Shown: positions 1 to 6,179 of the stretch, piece after piece | How the letters are laid out: each line of letters opens with the position of its first letter | Position numbering within the stretch: position 1 is the first letter of the stretch | Virus record (IMG/VR): IMGVR_UViG_3300048838_000666 | Location: 1-23,737 of that record | Strand: one strand, 5' to 3' | From: a virus | Length of the DNA: 23,737 nucleotides | Position numbers and translations under genes: made by a program | Notes under the pieces: model-generated | Database searches by the model: none | Seen by the model: only the letters and a program-made list of their open reading frames with translations | Told to the model about the DNA's origin: nothing

Positions 1-1
1 A

Positions 2-496
2 GCAATCGGAGCGGGTCGACAAGACCTTCGAGATATTCTCGAGCAGATCGTCGTACTGGGGATGCGACCCATCATCGAGCGCCCCAGCCCGACCCCCGCG
101 ACAGCGACCGAAGCAGGTATCAAGTCGGCAGAAACGACCAGTGACCTGAAAGCCATGGTTCGTGACCTCGAGCGATTCATCGAGGCCTGCTTCGACGACG
201 GTTCGGACTACATGGGGATGTCCGAAGGCTGTCTCGTGGAAATCTACGACGAGTTCGTAGCCTTCGACGGAATCGAAATCAGCGAGCTACGAGGAGCCGT
301 TGAATCTGGTCTTCTGAGCAAGGAGACCTACTGGAAGGAATTGGTTCGCCGAGGGGTCCTGGCTCCCTCGTTCGATGCCGCGATCGAGTTGGTGGCGGTC
401 AAGAAAGAAGCCGAGGAAAAGCTCAAACAACAGCAAGAGCTACAAAAGACCAAGCAACAAAAGGCTCCCGGTGAAACCGGAAGCAAGGAGGAGTAA
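2..496 (+). CDS. Phage portal protein, DUF4055-type, C-terminal part (5' end outside window)
   Basis: The reading frame is open from base 2, so the gene starts upstream of the window and only about 164 C-terminal residues are seen. The visible start, AIGAGRQDL, followed by a leucine-rich helix and an LGMRP stretch, matches what I recall of the C-terminal region of DUF4055 portal-like proteins, which form the dodecameric ring at the capsid vertex for DNA entry and tail attachment. A later ETYWKELVRRGVL stretch fits the helical end of the same family. The tail (about the last 35 residues) is rich in Lys, Glu and Gln and probably coiled or disordered. The next gene is a scaffold, then the capsid, as expected after a portal. 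An ATG at base 62 exists, but the open frame and conserved residues upstream argue it is internal. The family call rests on motif memory. Confidence 0.6.
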   Translation, partial: AIGAGRQDLRDILEQIVVLGMRPIIERPSPTPATATEAGIKSAETTSDLKAMVRDLERFIEACFDDGSDYMGMSEGCLVEIYDEFVAFDGIEISELRGAVESGLLSKETYWKELVRRGVLAPSFDAAIELVAVKKEAEEKLKQQQELQKTKQQKAPGETGSKEE

Positions 497-499
497 GAG

Positions 500-1273
500 G
501 TGGCGCCTCTGAAGCCTTTCATCAGCAAGCCGGAAGACGTCGAAGAGAGTCTTCGACCCTTCTACAAGAAGCGTGAGGATCTCGATCTCGACATCCTCGT
601 TCTCGACGTCGTACCTCAAGAAGGCTGGTCCCTGGAAGACGTCAGGGGCCTGAAGTCTTCCCTCGGTCGTGCCCGTGACGAGCGTCGGACGGCAACGGAA
701 CGTGTCACGAACCTCGAGGCCGACATTCTTCAGCTCAACTCGAAGCTGAAGGCGAAGGTCCCCGATGACGCGACCAAGCTGGTCGAAGCTGCTCTCAAGG
801 AGCGGGACGAGCTTCACAAGACCGAAACGGAAAAGATCACCAACCGATCCAAGAAGCTCCAGAGCAAGGTCGAGGCCTTGCTTGTGGACAGCGAGCTGAC
901 TTCTGCGCTGGTCGATGCTGGCGTCAAGAAGAACATGCTTCCGCTGATCCTCACGCAGGCCAAGTCCAACACTCGGGTTCGTGAGGAAGGCGACGACTTC
1001 GTGGTCGAGGTTCTCCAGGGCGGGTATGCCGTGGCGGACAAGACCCTGAAGGATCTCGTCGGTGACTACGTCAACCTCTACCCGGAGGCCTTCGAGGGTT
1101 CCGGGGGGAGTGGAAGCGGGGCTTCCAACAACGACCAGAATCGGCAGCCGGCCGGTGGCAAGCGTCAGCCGAAGCATCGAGCAGATTTCACCAACGCTCA
1201 CGAGAAGGCCGTCTGGATCAAGGAAAACGGCCAAGACAAGCTCATGAGCCTACCGCCCGCACCGGCCCAGTAG
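500..1273 (+). CDS. Capsid assembly scaffolding-like protein
   Basis: This 257-residue protein shows the composition of siphophage scaffolds: a charged N-terminus, a long central helical region (about residues 50-135) with coiled-coil-like heptads rich in Lys, Glu, Arg and Leu, and a flexible Gly/Ser/Asn/Gln linker (about 200-225) before a short basic C-terminus. Scaffolds of this type nucleate procapsid assembly and leave before or during packaging. The start is a GTG at 500; the Shine-Dalgarno AAGGAGGAG lies inside the end of the portal gene, three bases separate the two genes, and translation is probably coupled. Its position directly before the major capsid gene supports the role. No protease motif is visible, so I see no sign of a protease-scaffold fusion. 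The sequence itself is poorly conserved; the call is by composition and synteny. Confidence 0.72.
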   Translation: MAPLKPFISKPEDVEESLRPFYKKREDLDLDILVLDVVPQEGWSLEDVRGLKSSLGRARDERRTATERVTNLEADILQLNSKLKAKVPDDATKLVEAALKERDELHKTETEKITNRSKKLQSKVEALLVDSELTSALVDAGVKKNMLPLILTQAKSNTRVREEGDDFVVEVLQGGYAVADKTLKDLVGDYVNLYPEAFEGSGGSGSGASNNDQNRQPAGGKRQPKHRADFTNAHEKAVWIKENGQDKLMSLPPAPAQ

Positions 1274-1298
1274 CTGGTAGGGACACGGAGAACGCCTA

Positions 1299-2264
1299 AT
1301 GGCGATCGGTACCAAATCTGGTTTCGTCATCTATGACGAAATCTTCCATACGGCCGTGGCCGAGACGCTCGACCGCAACGTCCGAGTCTTCAACGAAGCT
1401 TCGAATGGCGCGATCGTGCTCCTGTCGGACGCAATGAAGGGTGAGTACCTGCGACGGACCTTCTTCGAGATGGTCTCGGGTCTCATCGCTCGGCGCGATC
1501 CCACCGTCACCACCGCGGTGGCCGATGCTTCGATGACCCAGGACGAAATCATCGCGGTCAAGCTGAACCGGCGCATCGGCCCGGTCGCTCAGACCTTCGA
1601 CTCGTTCCGCAAGATCGGCATGAGCTCGGAAGAGCTCAGCCTCGTCATCGGTCAGATGGCCGGCGAACAGATCATGCAGGAATACTTCAAGGTGGCGATG
1701 AAGGCGGTCATCGCCTCGATCCAGTCGACGATGAAGGTGGATGCGGACGATGCGACCATCTCTCACCCCGACCTGGTCGACGGCCTGGCCAAGTTCGGTG
1801 ATCAGGCAGACCGCATCGTCTGCTGGGTCACGCACTCGAAGCCCTACTTCGATCTGGTCAAGAGCGCGATCACGGAGAAGCTGTTCGAGATCACGGGCAT
1901 CGCCATTCGCAGTGGCGTGACTGCGACCCTCGGCAAGCCCGTCGTGATCGCCGATCAGTCGGACCTCGGCCCCATCGCGGGAACGCCGGTCACTTACAAG
2001 TGGCTCGGTCTGACCGCGAACGCCGTCGCCGTCATCCAGTCGGAGGAACAGACCATCGTTTCCCAGGTCATCACCGGCCTGGAGAACTTGGTCATCCGCA
2101 TGCAGGGAGAGTTCGCGATGAGCCTCCGCGTCAAGGGGATGAAGTACGACATCGCCAACGGCGGTGCCAATCCCAACGACGCGACCATCGCGACCGCAAC
2201 CAACTGGGACAAGGCGGTCACGTCGGACCGGGACACTCCGGGCGTCGAGATCACGATCCAGTAG
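1299..2264 (+). CDS. Major capsid (head) protein
   Basis: This 321-residue protein would be the main building block of the icosahedral head, probably with an HK97-like fold. It resembles a family of siphophage major head proteins that I recognise from several stretches: an N-terminal FVIYDEIFHTAVAETL, the central KLNRRIGPVAQTFDSFRKIG, a VCWVTHSKPYFDLV segment and the C-terminal GLENLVIRMQGEFAMSLRVKG followed by NGGANP. Length is normal for the family. A GGAG Shine-Dalgarno about eight bases before the ATG supports the start. There is no long N-terminal delta domain, consistent with a separate scaffold gene upstream. Capsid protein is needed in hundreds of copies, and codon use here is markedly GC-rich at third positions, as in the tail tube gene, unlike the connector genes that follow. 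Confidence 0.88.
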   Translation: MAIGTKSGFVIYDEIFHTAVAETLDRNVRVFNEASNGAIVLLSDAMKGEYLRRTFFEMVSGLIARRDPTVTTAVADASMTQDEIIAVKLNRRIGPVAQTFDSFRKIGMSSEELSLVIGQMAGEQIMQEYFKVAMKAVIASIQSTMKVDADDATISHPDLVDGLAKFGDQADRIVCWVTHSKPYFDLVKSAITEKLFEITGIAIRSGVTATLGKPVVIADQSDLGPIAGTPVTYKWLGLTANAVAVIQSEEQTIVSQVITGLENLVIRMQGEFAMSLRVKGMKYDIANGGANPNDATIATATNWDKAVTSDRDTPGVEITIQ

Positions 2265-2291
2265 TCAACTCGGAGCTGGGGAGAGGGAGCC

Positions 2292-2798
2292 ATGGCGTTT
2301 ACGGTCGAAGATGGTACGGGACTCACGGCAGCCAACAGTTATGCGGCCGTCGCAGAATTGGTGAGCTATACGGGAGACCGGGGGGTCGACATTTCTTCGG
2401 CCGATACGCAAGCGAGGGAGCAAGCTCTAGTCAACGCCTCTCAGTACCTGGATCAGAAGTACGGTCCCCGGTGGAAGGGGTTGCGAAACTCCCGAGACCA
2501 GGGTCTCGACTGGCCCAGGTATGAAGTCGTAGACCGGAATGGCTTTCCTCTCCCCAGCAACGAGGTCCCCAAGGAGATCGTGAACGCGACTCTCGAGCTC
2601 GCGATTCGCAAGATCCAGGGGACTTCCCTCGAGCCCGATGTACCGGCAGCACAACCTGTGGAAGGAGTGACGCAGGTTGGCCCCATCCGCAAGTATTTCC
2701 GTCACTTCGGGCGTCCTTCTTCTCCGAAATTCCGAACCGTGGAGCAGATCCTGGCCCCGCTCTTGAAGCCGGGTGGGATCGAATTGATCCGAGCATGA
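2292..2798 (+). CDS. Head-tail connector adaptor (DnaT-like/gp6-like family)
   Basis: This 168-residue protein starts with FTVEDGTGLTAANSYAAVAE and contains the segment around GLDWPRYEVVDRNG and EVPKEIVNATLELA, the hallmarks of a phage family often labelled putative DnaT-like ssDNA-binding protein. By genome position and predicted helical fold such proteins act as the head-tail adaptor that docks under the portal ring. The helix-rich region at about residues 20-60 and the second helix at 95-115 fit that fold. The ATG has a purine-rich GGGAGAGGGAG leader. It sits immediately after the capsid gene and overlaps the next connector gene by four bases. The DnaT label should not be taken to mean replication; the neighbours make the connector role much more likely. 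Confidence 0.75.
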   Translation: MAFTVEDGTGLTAANSYAAVAELVSYTGDRGVDISSADTQAREQALVNASQYLDQKYGPRWKGLRNSRDQGLDWPRYEVVDRNGFPLPSNEVPKEIVNATLELAIRKIQGTSLEPDVPAAQPVEGVTQVGPIRKYFRHFGRPSSPKFRTVEQILAPLLKPGGIELIRA

Positions 2799-3187
2799 CC
2801 CAACTAGACGTCGATCTTCGTGCCTCAGTCAAGCTGATCATCGACGAGGTTGGGAAAGTGATGTCTGTGGTGCGAAAGACCCGTGCCTACGATCCCAACA
2901 CGGATGCAACCACAGTTGGTACTCCAGTCACATACACAGTCAAAGGTTCACCTCCGGCGCCGGTTTCCGTTCGTGAGCTTGGCAAACGAGATGCCACGCC
3001 TGATCGAATGGACCTTCTGCCTACCGATTCAGTCATCTGGTTTGCAGAAGAAAATGCCGTGATCGACATCCAAGAGTTCGACGAGATTCACTTCGACGGT
3101 CTCAAGTTCTTCGTGGTCCAAAAGAACGTGTACTACTCTGGCGAGCTCATCTGTGCCAGGGAAGTCTTCGTCCGAGGATTGACGTGA
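2795..3187 (+). CDS. Head closure (stopper) protein
   Basis: This 130-residue protein is mostly predicted beta strand (for example VIWFAEENAVIDIQEFDEIHFDG and KFFVVQKNVYY), a pattern typical of siphophage head-closure or stopper proteins that seal the portal channel below the adaptor. It lies second in the four-gene connector block, exactly where a stopper belongs. The ATG overlaps the stop of the adaptor gene (ATGA), which suggests coupled translation. No catalytic motif is visible. I assign it by order, size and beta-rich pattern, not by a recognised signature; a minor capsid or neck protein of another type is the alternative. Confidence 0.6.
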   Translation: MTQLDVDLRASVKLIIDEVGKVMSVVRKTRAYDPNTDATTVGTPVTYTVKGSPPAPVSVRELGKRDATPDRMDLLPTDSVIWFAEENAVIDIQEFDEIHFDGLKFFVVQKNVYYSGELICAREVFVRGLT

Positions 3188-3651
3188 ATCTGAACCAGTT
3201 CGCTCAAAGCTTCCCGAAGCAAGCGCGTGCCATTGATAAGGCCGTAAAGGAAGCCCGAGATGGACTGGTTCAAGAAGCCTTCGAAGCTGTCGTCGAGTAC
3301 AGCCCAGTACTAACGGGTTCATATCGGGCTCGGCATCAAATCGCGGTAGGAAGTTCTCAGGGAGCTCTGATTTATGAGCACCCGAGTAAACCCCCCGTCG
3401 AGGGAATCAAGACACTTGGATCGGTGATCCCGGCACCCGACGTTTCAGGCGTAGAAGATCTCCTGGCCCCCATCGGGCCGTATGAGAGGGTTGTCATCTT
3501 TAATGACATTGCCTACGCGGCCGCGATCGAGTACGGGTCGGGAGAAAATCAGCCCAAGCTAGTCTACGAACAGACCGCCGTCGAGCTCCAGCTGGAGGCT
3601 CCGGCTCGGTTCGCACAAGCCATTCAAAAGGCTATCCGAGGTCTGAAATGA
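3184..3651 (+). CDS. HK97 gp10-like neck/tail completion protein
   Basis: This 155-residue protein resembles the HK97 gp10 family of neck or tail-completion proteins: an N-terminal helix, then EYSPVLTGSYRARHQIAVG, matching the family's P-x-x-T-G-x-x-R motif, a beta-rich middle, a VVIFNDIAYAAAIEYGSG segment corresponding to the usual N-x-x-x-Y-A-x-x-x-E-Y-G motif, and a C-terminal helix. Such proteins act at the head-tail junction. The start is a GTG that overlaps the previous stop in a GTGA tetranucleotide. A stretch of about 30 residues (EHPSKPPVEGIKTLGSVIPA and what follows) between the two motifs looks like a long loop. Confidence 0.75.
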   Translation: MNLNQFAQSFPKQARAIDKAVKEARDGLVQEAFEAVVEYSPVLTGSYRARHQIAVGSSQGALIYEHPSKPPVEGIKTLGSVIPAPDVSGVEDLLAPIGPYERVVIFNDIAYAAAIEYGSGENQPKLVYEQTAVELQLEAPARFAQAIQKAIRGLK

Positions 3652-4067
3652 GCTTCGAAATCATCGCGGATGAAGTTCGAGACTTGTTTCGGGTCGAGTT
3701 TGCGTTGCTTCAGCCAGGGTTGCTGATCCTGTGGGCAAATCAATCGAAGGCCTCGGTCCTGCCCACACCGACAGAATCCTGGGTTCGATTCTCAATCAGA
3801 GAGCGGCGGAGCCGATTGACTAGCCTGGGTAATCCCGGCGGTCGTCTGATGGAGAGGCCTGGGTTCGCGGTCGTGGAAATCTACGTTCCCCTCGGTGACG
3901 GGGAAAGAGGGCTCAGGAGAATTGGAGACAGCGTTGCTGGTGCTCTTCAGCTCAAAGCAACAACCAATGTTCAGTTCGAGGAAACTCGTCTGATCATAGT
4001 TGGCGGGGAGGGTCAACACTATAAAGGAATAGCGTTGACTGACTTCACAGGCAACGACTTCGCCTAG
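3648..4067 (+). CDS. Tail terminator protein
   Basis: This 139-residue protein lies between the gp10-like gene and the tail tube, the usual position of the tail terminator, which caps the tail tube and joins it to the head. The pattern fits: an N-terminal helix (IADEVRDLFRVEF), an alternating strand region including WVRFSIRERRSR, then PGFAVVEIYVPLGDGERGLRRIGDSVAGAL, in which a strand is followed by an amphipathic helix, and a closing strand pair. This resembles DUF4128-type terminators. The ATG overlaps the previous stop (ATGA). No RNA structure or second gene lies between it and the tail tube; a 20-base gap holds the tail tube Shine-Dalgarno. Confidence 0.65.
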   Translation: MSFEIIADEVRDLFRVEFALLQPGLLILWANQSKASVLPTPTESWVRFSIRERRSRLTSLGNPGGRLMERPGFAVVEIYVPLGDGERGLRRIGDSVAGALQLKATTNVQFEETRLIIVGGEGQHYKGIALTDFTGNDFA

Positions 4068-4074
4068 AAGCCCT

Positions 4075-4082
4075 AGGAGGGG
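4075..4082 (+). promoter_or_regulatory. Shine-Dalgarno of the upstream (GTG) tail-tube start
   Basis: AGGAGGGG lies seven bases before a GTG at 4088, near-ideal spacing. It supports translation from the GTG and thus a 25-residue N-terminal extension on the tail-tube protein. Confidence 0.6.
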
Positions 4083-4087
4083 TCAAC

Positions 4088-5338
4088 GTGTCTTTCGGCG
4101 AAAGTCCCTTCGGAACGACACCGTTTGGAGGGATGCTCTCATCAACAGAAGGAGAAAGTCAAATGCCCAAGGCTCAAGCAGCCAACGGTCGACTCGCGGT
4201 CGTCAAGGAGTCCAGCTACGGAGTGAATCCGGGCACGGGCTTCCAGTACACTCGCTTCACGAGCGAGGGCCTGAAGCACGACATCAGCCTCACCGAATCT
4301 CAGGAAGTTCGAGCAGGTCGCAATCCGCTGGGCGCGATCCGAACGAACGTCCTGGGCCGAGGTCCCATCAACTTCGAGGCCCATCTCGATACGCTGTTCA
4401 AGTCGCTGCTTCAGGCGGTGATGTGCGCAGCGACGCCAACGGACGTCGATCTTTCGGCTCGGTCGATCGACATCTCGGCGTCTGCGGGCCAGACCTGCAC
4501 CATGACCGATGCGGCGACGGCAAATGCCTTCGCCAACATCGCCGTGGGGCAGTGGTTCCGCGTCGCGGGCTTCACTTCGGCGGCCAACAACGGTTATGTC
4601 CGATGCACGGGCAAGACCAGCAACAACGTGATCGCAGTGGAAGGTCGAACCTTCTCGAACGAGGCCGGTCAGACCGACATCGCGATCGAAGGTACCCGTC
4701 TGGTGATCGGGTCGACCGCGAACAGCTTCACCATCGAGAAGCAGTTCACGGACGTCGGCGTCTACCAGCTGTTCCTGGGAGCCCTCATCAACACTTTCTC
4801 GCTGAACATGCGTTCTCGCGAGATCGTGACGGGCTCGATGGAATGGTGGTCCAAGTTCCCGACCACGTCGGGTTCCTCGGGCGCGGGTACGCCGGCGGCA
4901 GCTTCCACGCTTCGCCCGGCCAATGCCATCGACAACGTGATCAACGTCCGTGAAGGTACGATGGCCTCGGTCTCGACTCACAAGGCCACGGAGATCACCT
5001 TCGAGTTCAACAACAATCTGCAGGATCTCCCGGCCATCGGGGTCCTCGGCCCGGACGAGATCGGTCTGGGTTCGGTTTCGGCTCAGGGTCGAATGTCCCT
5101 GTACCTGGCCGACGTCTCGATGGCAAACAAGATCGAGAATGCCACGGAGACGATGATCTCGTGGCAACTCAGCTGGCCGAACAACGTGTCCGCGATCTTC
5201 ACGCTCCCCGCGGTCGATCTCGGCGAGTTCGAGTCGGTCATCCAGGGTCGACAGGGAGCCATCGCTCAGAACATCGGCTTCTTCCCCAAGGAAGATGCCA
5301 ACGGCGTCGCAGTTCAGATCGATCTGTTCGGCGTGTAG
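4088..5338 (+). CDS. Major tail tube protein
   Basis: This protein (416 residues from GTG 4088, 391 from ATG 4163) is the tail-tube subunit that stacks around the tape measure. The segment from NGRLAVVKESSYGVNPGTGF through YTRFTSEGLKHDISL is characteristic of phage tail-tube proteins, followed by beta-rich repeats and an Ig-like or loop-rich middle (about residues 130-230), then SLNMRSREIVTGSMEWWSKF and a C-terminal tube half. It directly follows the tail terminator and precedes the tail chaperones. Two starts have strong Shine-Dalgarno sites: GTG 4088, giving an extension with a PFGTTPFGG motif, and ATG 4163, where the family-like sequence begins. Third codon positions are strongly GC-biased, as in the capsid gene, which fits high expression. 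The Met-start form is the more typical N-terminus for the family. Confidence 0.83.
   Translation: MSFGESPFGTTPFGGMLSSTEGESQMPKAQAANGRLAVVKESSYGVNPGTGFQYTRFTSEGLKHDISLTESQEVRAGRNPLGAIRTNVLGRGPINFEAHLDTLFKSLLQAVMCAATPTDVDLSARSIDISASAGQTCTMTDAATANAFANIAVGQWFRVAGFTSAANNGYVRCTGKTSNNVIAVEGRTFSNEAGQTDIAIEGTRLVIGSTANSFTIEKQFTDVGVYQLFLGALINTFSLNMRSREIVTGSMEWWSKFPTTSGSSGAGTPAAASTLRPANAIDNVINVREGTMASVSTHKATEITFEFNNNLQDLPAIGVLGPDEIGLGSVSAQGRMSLYLADVSMANKIENATETMISWQLSWPNNVSAIFTLPAVDLGEFESVIQGRQGAIAQNIGFFPKEDANGVAVQIDLFGV
4149..4154 (+). promoter_or_regulatory. Internal Shine-Dalgarno for the downstream (ATG) tail-tube start
   Basis: AAGGAG lies eight bases before the ATG at 4163, inside the frame opened by GTG 4088. 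It supports a second, in-frame initiation that removes the first 25 residues. Confidence 0.6.
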
Positions 5339-5342
5339 TCAC

Positions 5343-5359
5343 GACCGGCGAAGCCGGTC
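5343..5359 (+). promoter_or_regulatory. Perfect 7-bp hairpin with GAA triloop after the tail tube gene
   Basis: GACCGGC (5343-5349), GAA, GCCGGTC (5353-5359) form an uninterrupted GC-rich stem five bases after the tail-tube stop. There is no T-run behind it, so it is not a canonical intrinsic terminator. It could protect the 3' end of tail-tube mRNA, cause pausing, or mark RNA processing. Confidence 0.5.
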
Positions 5360-5364
5360 ATTGA

Positions 5365-5389
5365 GTGGGTAGCTGGATGCTTTACCCAC
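5365..5389 (+). promoter_or_regulatory. Second hairpin abutting the tail chaperone ribosome binding site
   Basis: GTGGGTA (5365-5371) pairs perfectly with TACCCAC (5383-5389) around an 11-base loop. The stem ends one base before the AGGAGA Shine-Dalgarno of the gene starting at 5401, so its folding could limit ribosome access and lower chaperone output relative to the tail tube. The regulatory role is inferred. Confidence 0.45.
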
Positions 5390-5400
5390 AGGAGAAAGAG

Positions 5401-5841
5401 ATGGAAGGTTCGGATTTGGTTCAGGCAGTCGAAGAGTTCGACTTCGAAGTCGACGTCCAGGCGGAAGACGACGGAGTCTGGGTTCCCATGTCCGAGGTTC
5501 AGCCGAACTTCGAGATCAAGCTCCGGTCGATTCGCAGTGATGCGTATCGGAAGGCGCAGACCAAGAAGTTCTCCAAGCTTCGTGCATTGGGTCGTCTCTC
5601 GACTGCCCGACTGACGGACGAGAGCGAACGGATCACTCGTGAATGCATCAGTGAAGCGTGCATTCTCGACTGGAAGGGACTGAAGAACAAGTCGGGCGTC
5701 GAAGTCCCGTATTCTCCCGAGCAGGCCAAGTCGTTCATGACCGAGCGCCGCTTCGCCATGGTGGCAGAAGCCATCACGGTCGCGGTTCGCGGCGTGGGCA
5801 TGGTCGAGGAAGCGGAGGAGGAGAAGGTCAAGGGAAACTGA
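5401..5841 (+). CDS. Tail assembly chaperone, short form (lambda gpG-like)
   Basis: This 146-residue protein is the first of the two tail assembly chaperones that lie between tail tube and tape measure in siphophages. They coat the tape measure and recruit tube subunits, and are absent from the finished virion. The segment ILDWKGLKNKSGVEVPYSPEQAKSF matches the W-x-G...PYSxExA pattern seen in this family, and the C-terminus is acidic (EEAEEEKVKGN). I place the start at ATG 5401, nine bases downstream of GGAGAAAG, and not at GTG 5365, which lies in a hairpin and lacks a Shine-Dalgarno. The gene ends in an in-frame slippery heptamer directly before TGA, so a fraction of ribosomes should continue in the -1 frame into the T-like extension. 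Confidence 0.8.
   Translation: MEGSDLVQAVEEFDFEVDVQAEDDGVWVPMSEVQPNFEIKLRSIRSDAYRKAQTKKFSKLRALGRLSTARLTDESERITRECISEACILDWKGLKNKSGVEVPYSPEQAKSFMTERRFAMVAEAITVAVRGVGMVEEAEEEKVKGN
5832..5838 (+). promoter_or_regulatory. -1 programmed ribosomal frameshift site (GGGAAAC)
   Basis: The zero-frame codons read AAG GGA AAC TGA, so GGGAAAC is in the exact X-XXY-YYZ phase needed for tandem slippage. A -1 shift moves translation from the frame ending at TGA 5839 into an open frame running to 6167. This mirrors the lambda G/GT site, GGGAAAG. A small stem, GGGTC/GACCC (5871-5875 with 5880-5884), lies further downstream than typical stimulators. Confidence 0.85.
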
Positions 5842-6167
5842 GAGAGGCAGTCCGCTACAGGGTCATCACTGGGTCACTAGACCCCGTTAAGATTGAAACC
5901 CTGCTCGAAGCGGATGCCCTCGACGATTTCCTTGGTGAAGAGCCCGATGTACCTCCGGCCTTGATGCCTCTGTGGGAAGCGTTTTGGCATCTCCGACTCG
6001 CACAACCGGTGGAATTTCCCATAGATATTGCATCGGTTGAATCCTACACCCGAGGCATCGATTGTCCGTGGATCTTCTTGACCTGGCTTCCATTCATTCA
6101 GGCAATGGATTCCGAATTCCGGCTTGCCTGGACTGAACAGGTCAAACTCACCAACGCCGGAAAGTGA
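5838..6167 (+). CDS. Tail assembly chaperone, frameshift extension (lambda gpT-like)
   Basis: This open frame has no convincing start of its own. It is reached by the -1 frameshift at 5832-5838 and adds 109 residues to the short chaperone, giving a fusion of about 255 residues (5401-6167). The extension contains VPPALMPLWEAFWHLRLAQPVEFPIDIASVESYTRG and a C-terminal helix with FIQAMDSEFRLAW, a pattern I associate with second tail chaperones in proteobacterial siphophages. In lambda the T domain binds tail-tube protein while the G domain binds the tape measure; the same division is likely here. Apparent coding in this frame upstream of 5838 is low-complexity Gly/Arg/His sequence, the shadow of the short chaperone, and should not be translated as a separate gene. 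Confidence 0.78.
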   Translation: MREAVRYRVITGSLDPVKIETLLEADALDDFLGEEPDVPPALMPLWEAFWHLRLAQPVEFPIDIASVESYTRGIDCPWIFLTWLPFIQAMDSEFRLAWTEQVKLTNAGK

Positions 6168-6179
6168 CCGGAGTGCGGC

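Noticed and set aside
440-1234. Minus-strand open frame of 264 codons opposite the scaffold
   Set aside because: Antisense shadow of a GC-biased gene, no Shine-Dalgarno, and it would run against a tightly packed plus-strand operon.
4142-5167. Long minus-strand open frame (341 codons) opposite the tail tube
   Set aside because: It is Arg/Asp/Val-rich with no family-like motif and lies fully antisense to a confident structural gene with strong GC third-position bias, which creates long antisense frames.
5343-5389. Intrinsic terminator after the tail tube gene
   Set aside because: Both stems are perfect but neither is followed by a T-run.
5658-5837. Upstream part of the -1 frame before the slip site, as an independent T gene start
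   Set aside because: This part reads as low-complexity Gly/Arg/His with no Shine-Dalgarno; the in-frame slippery heptamer explains access to the second frame better.
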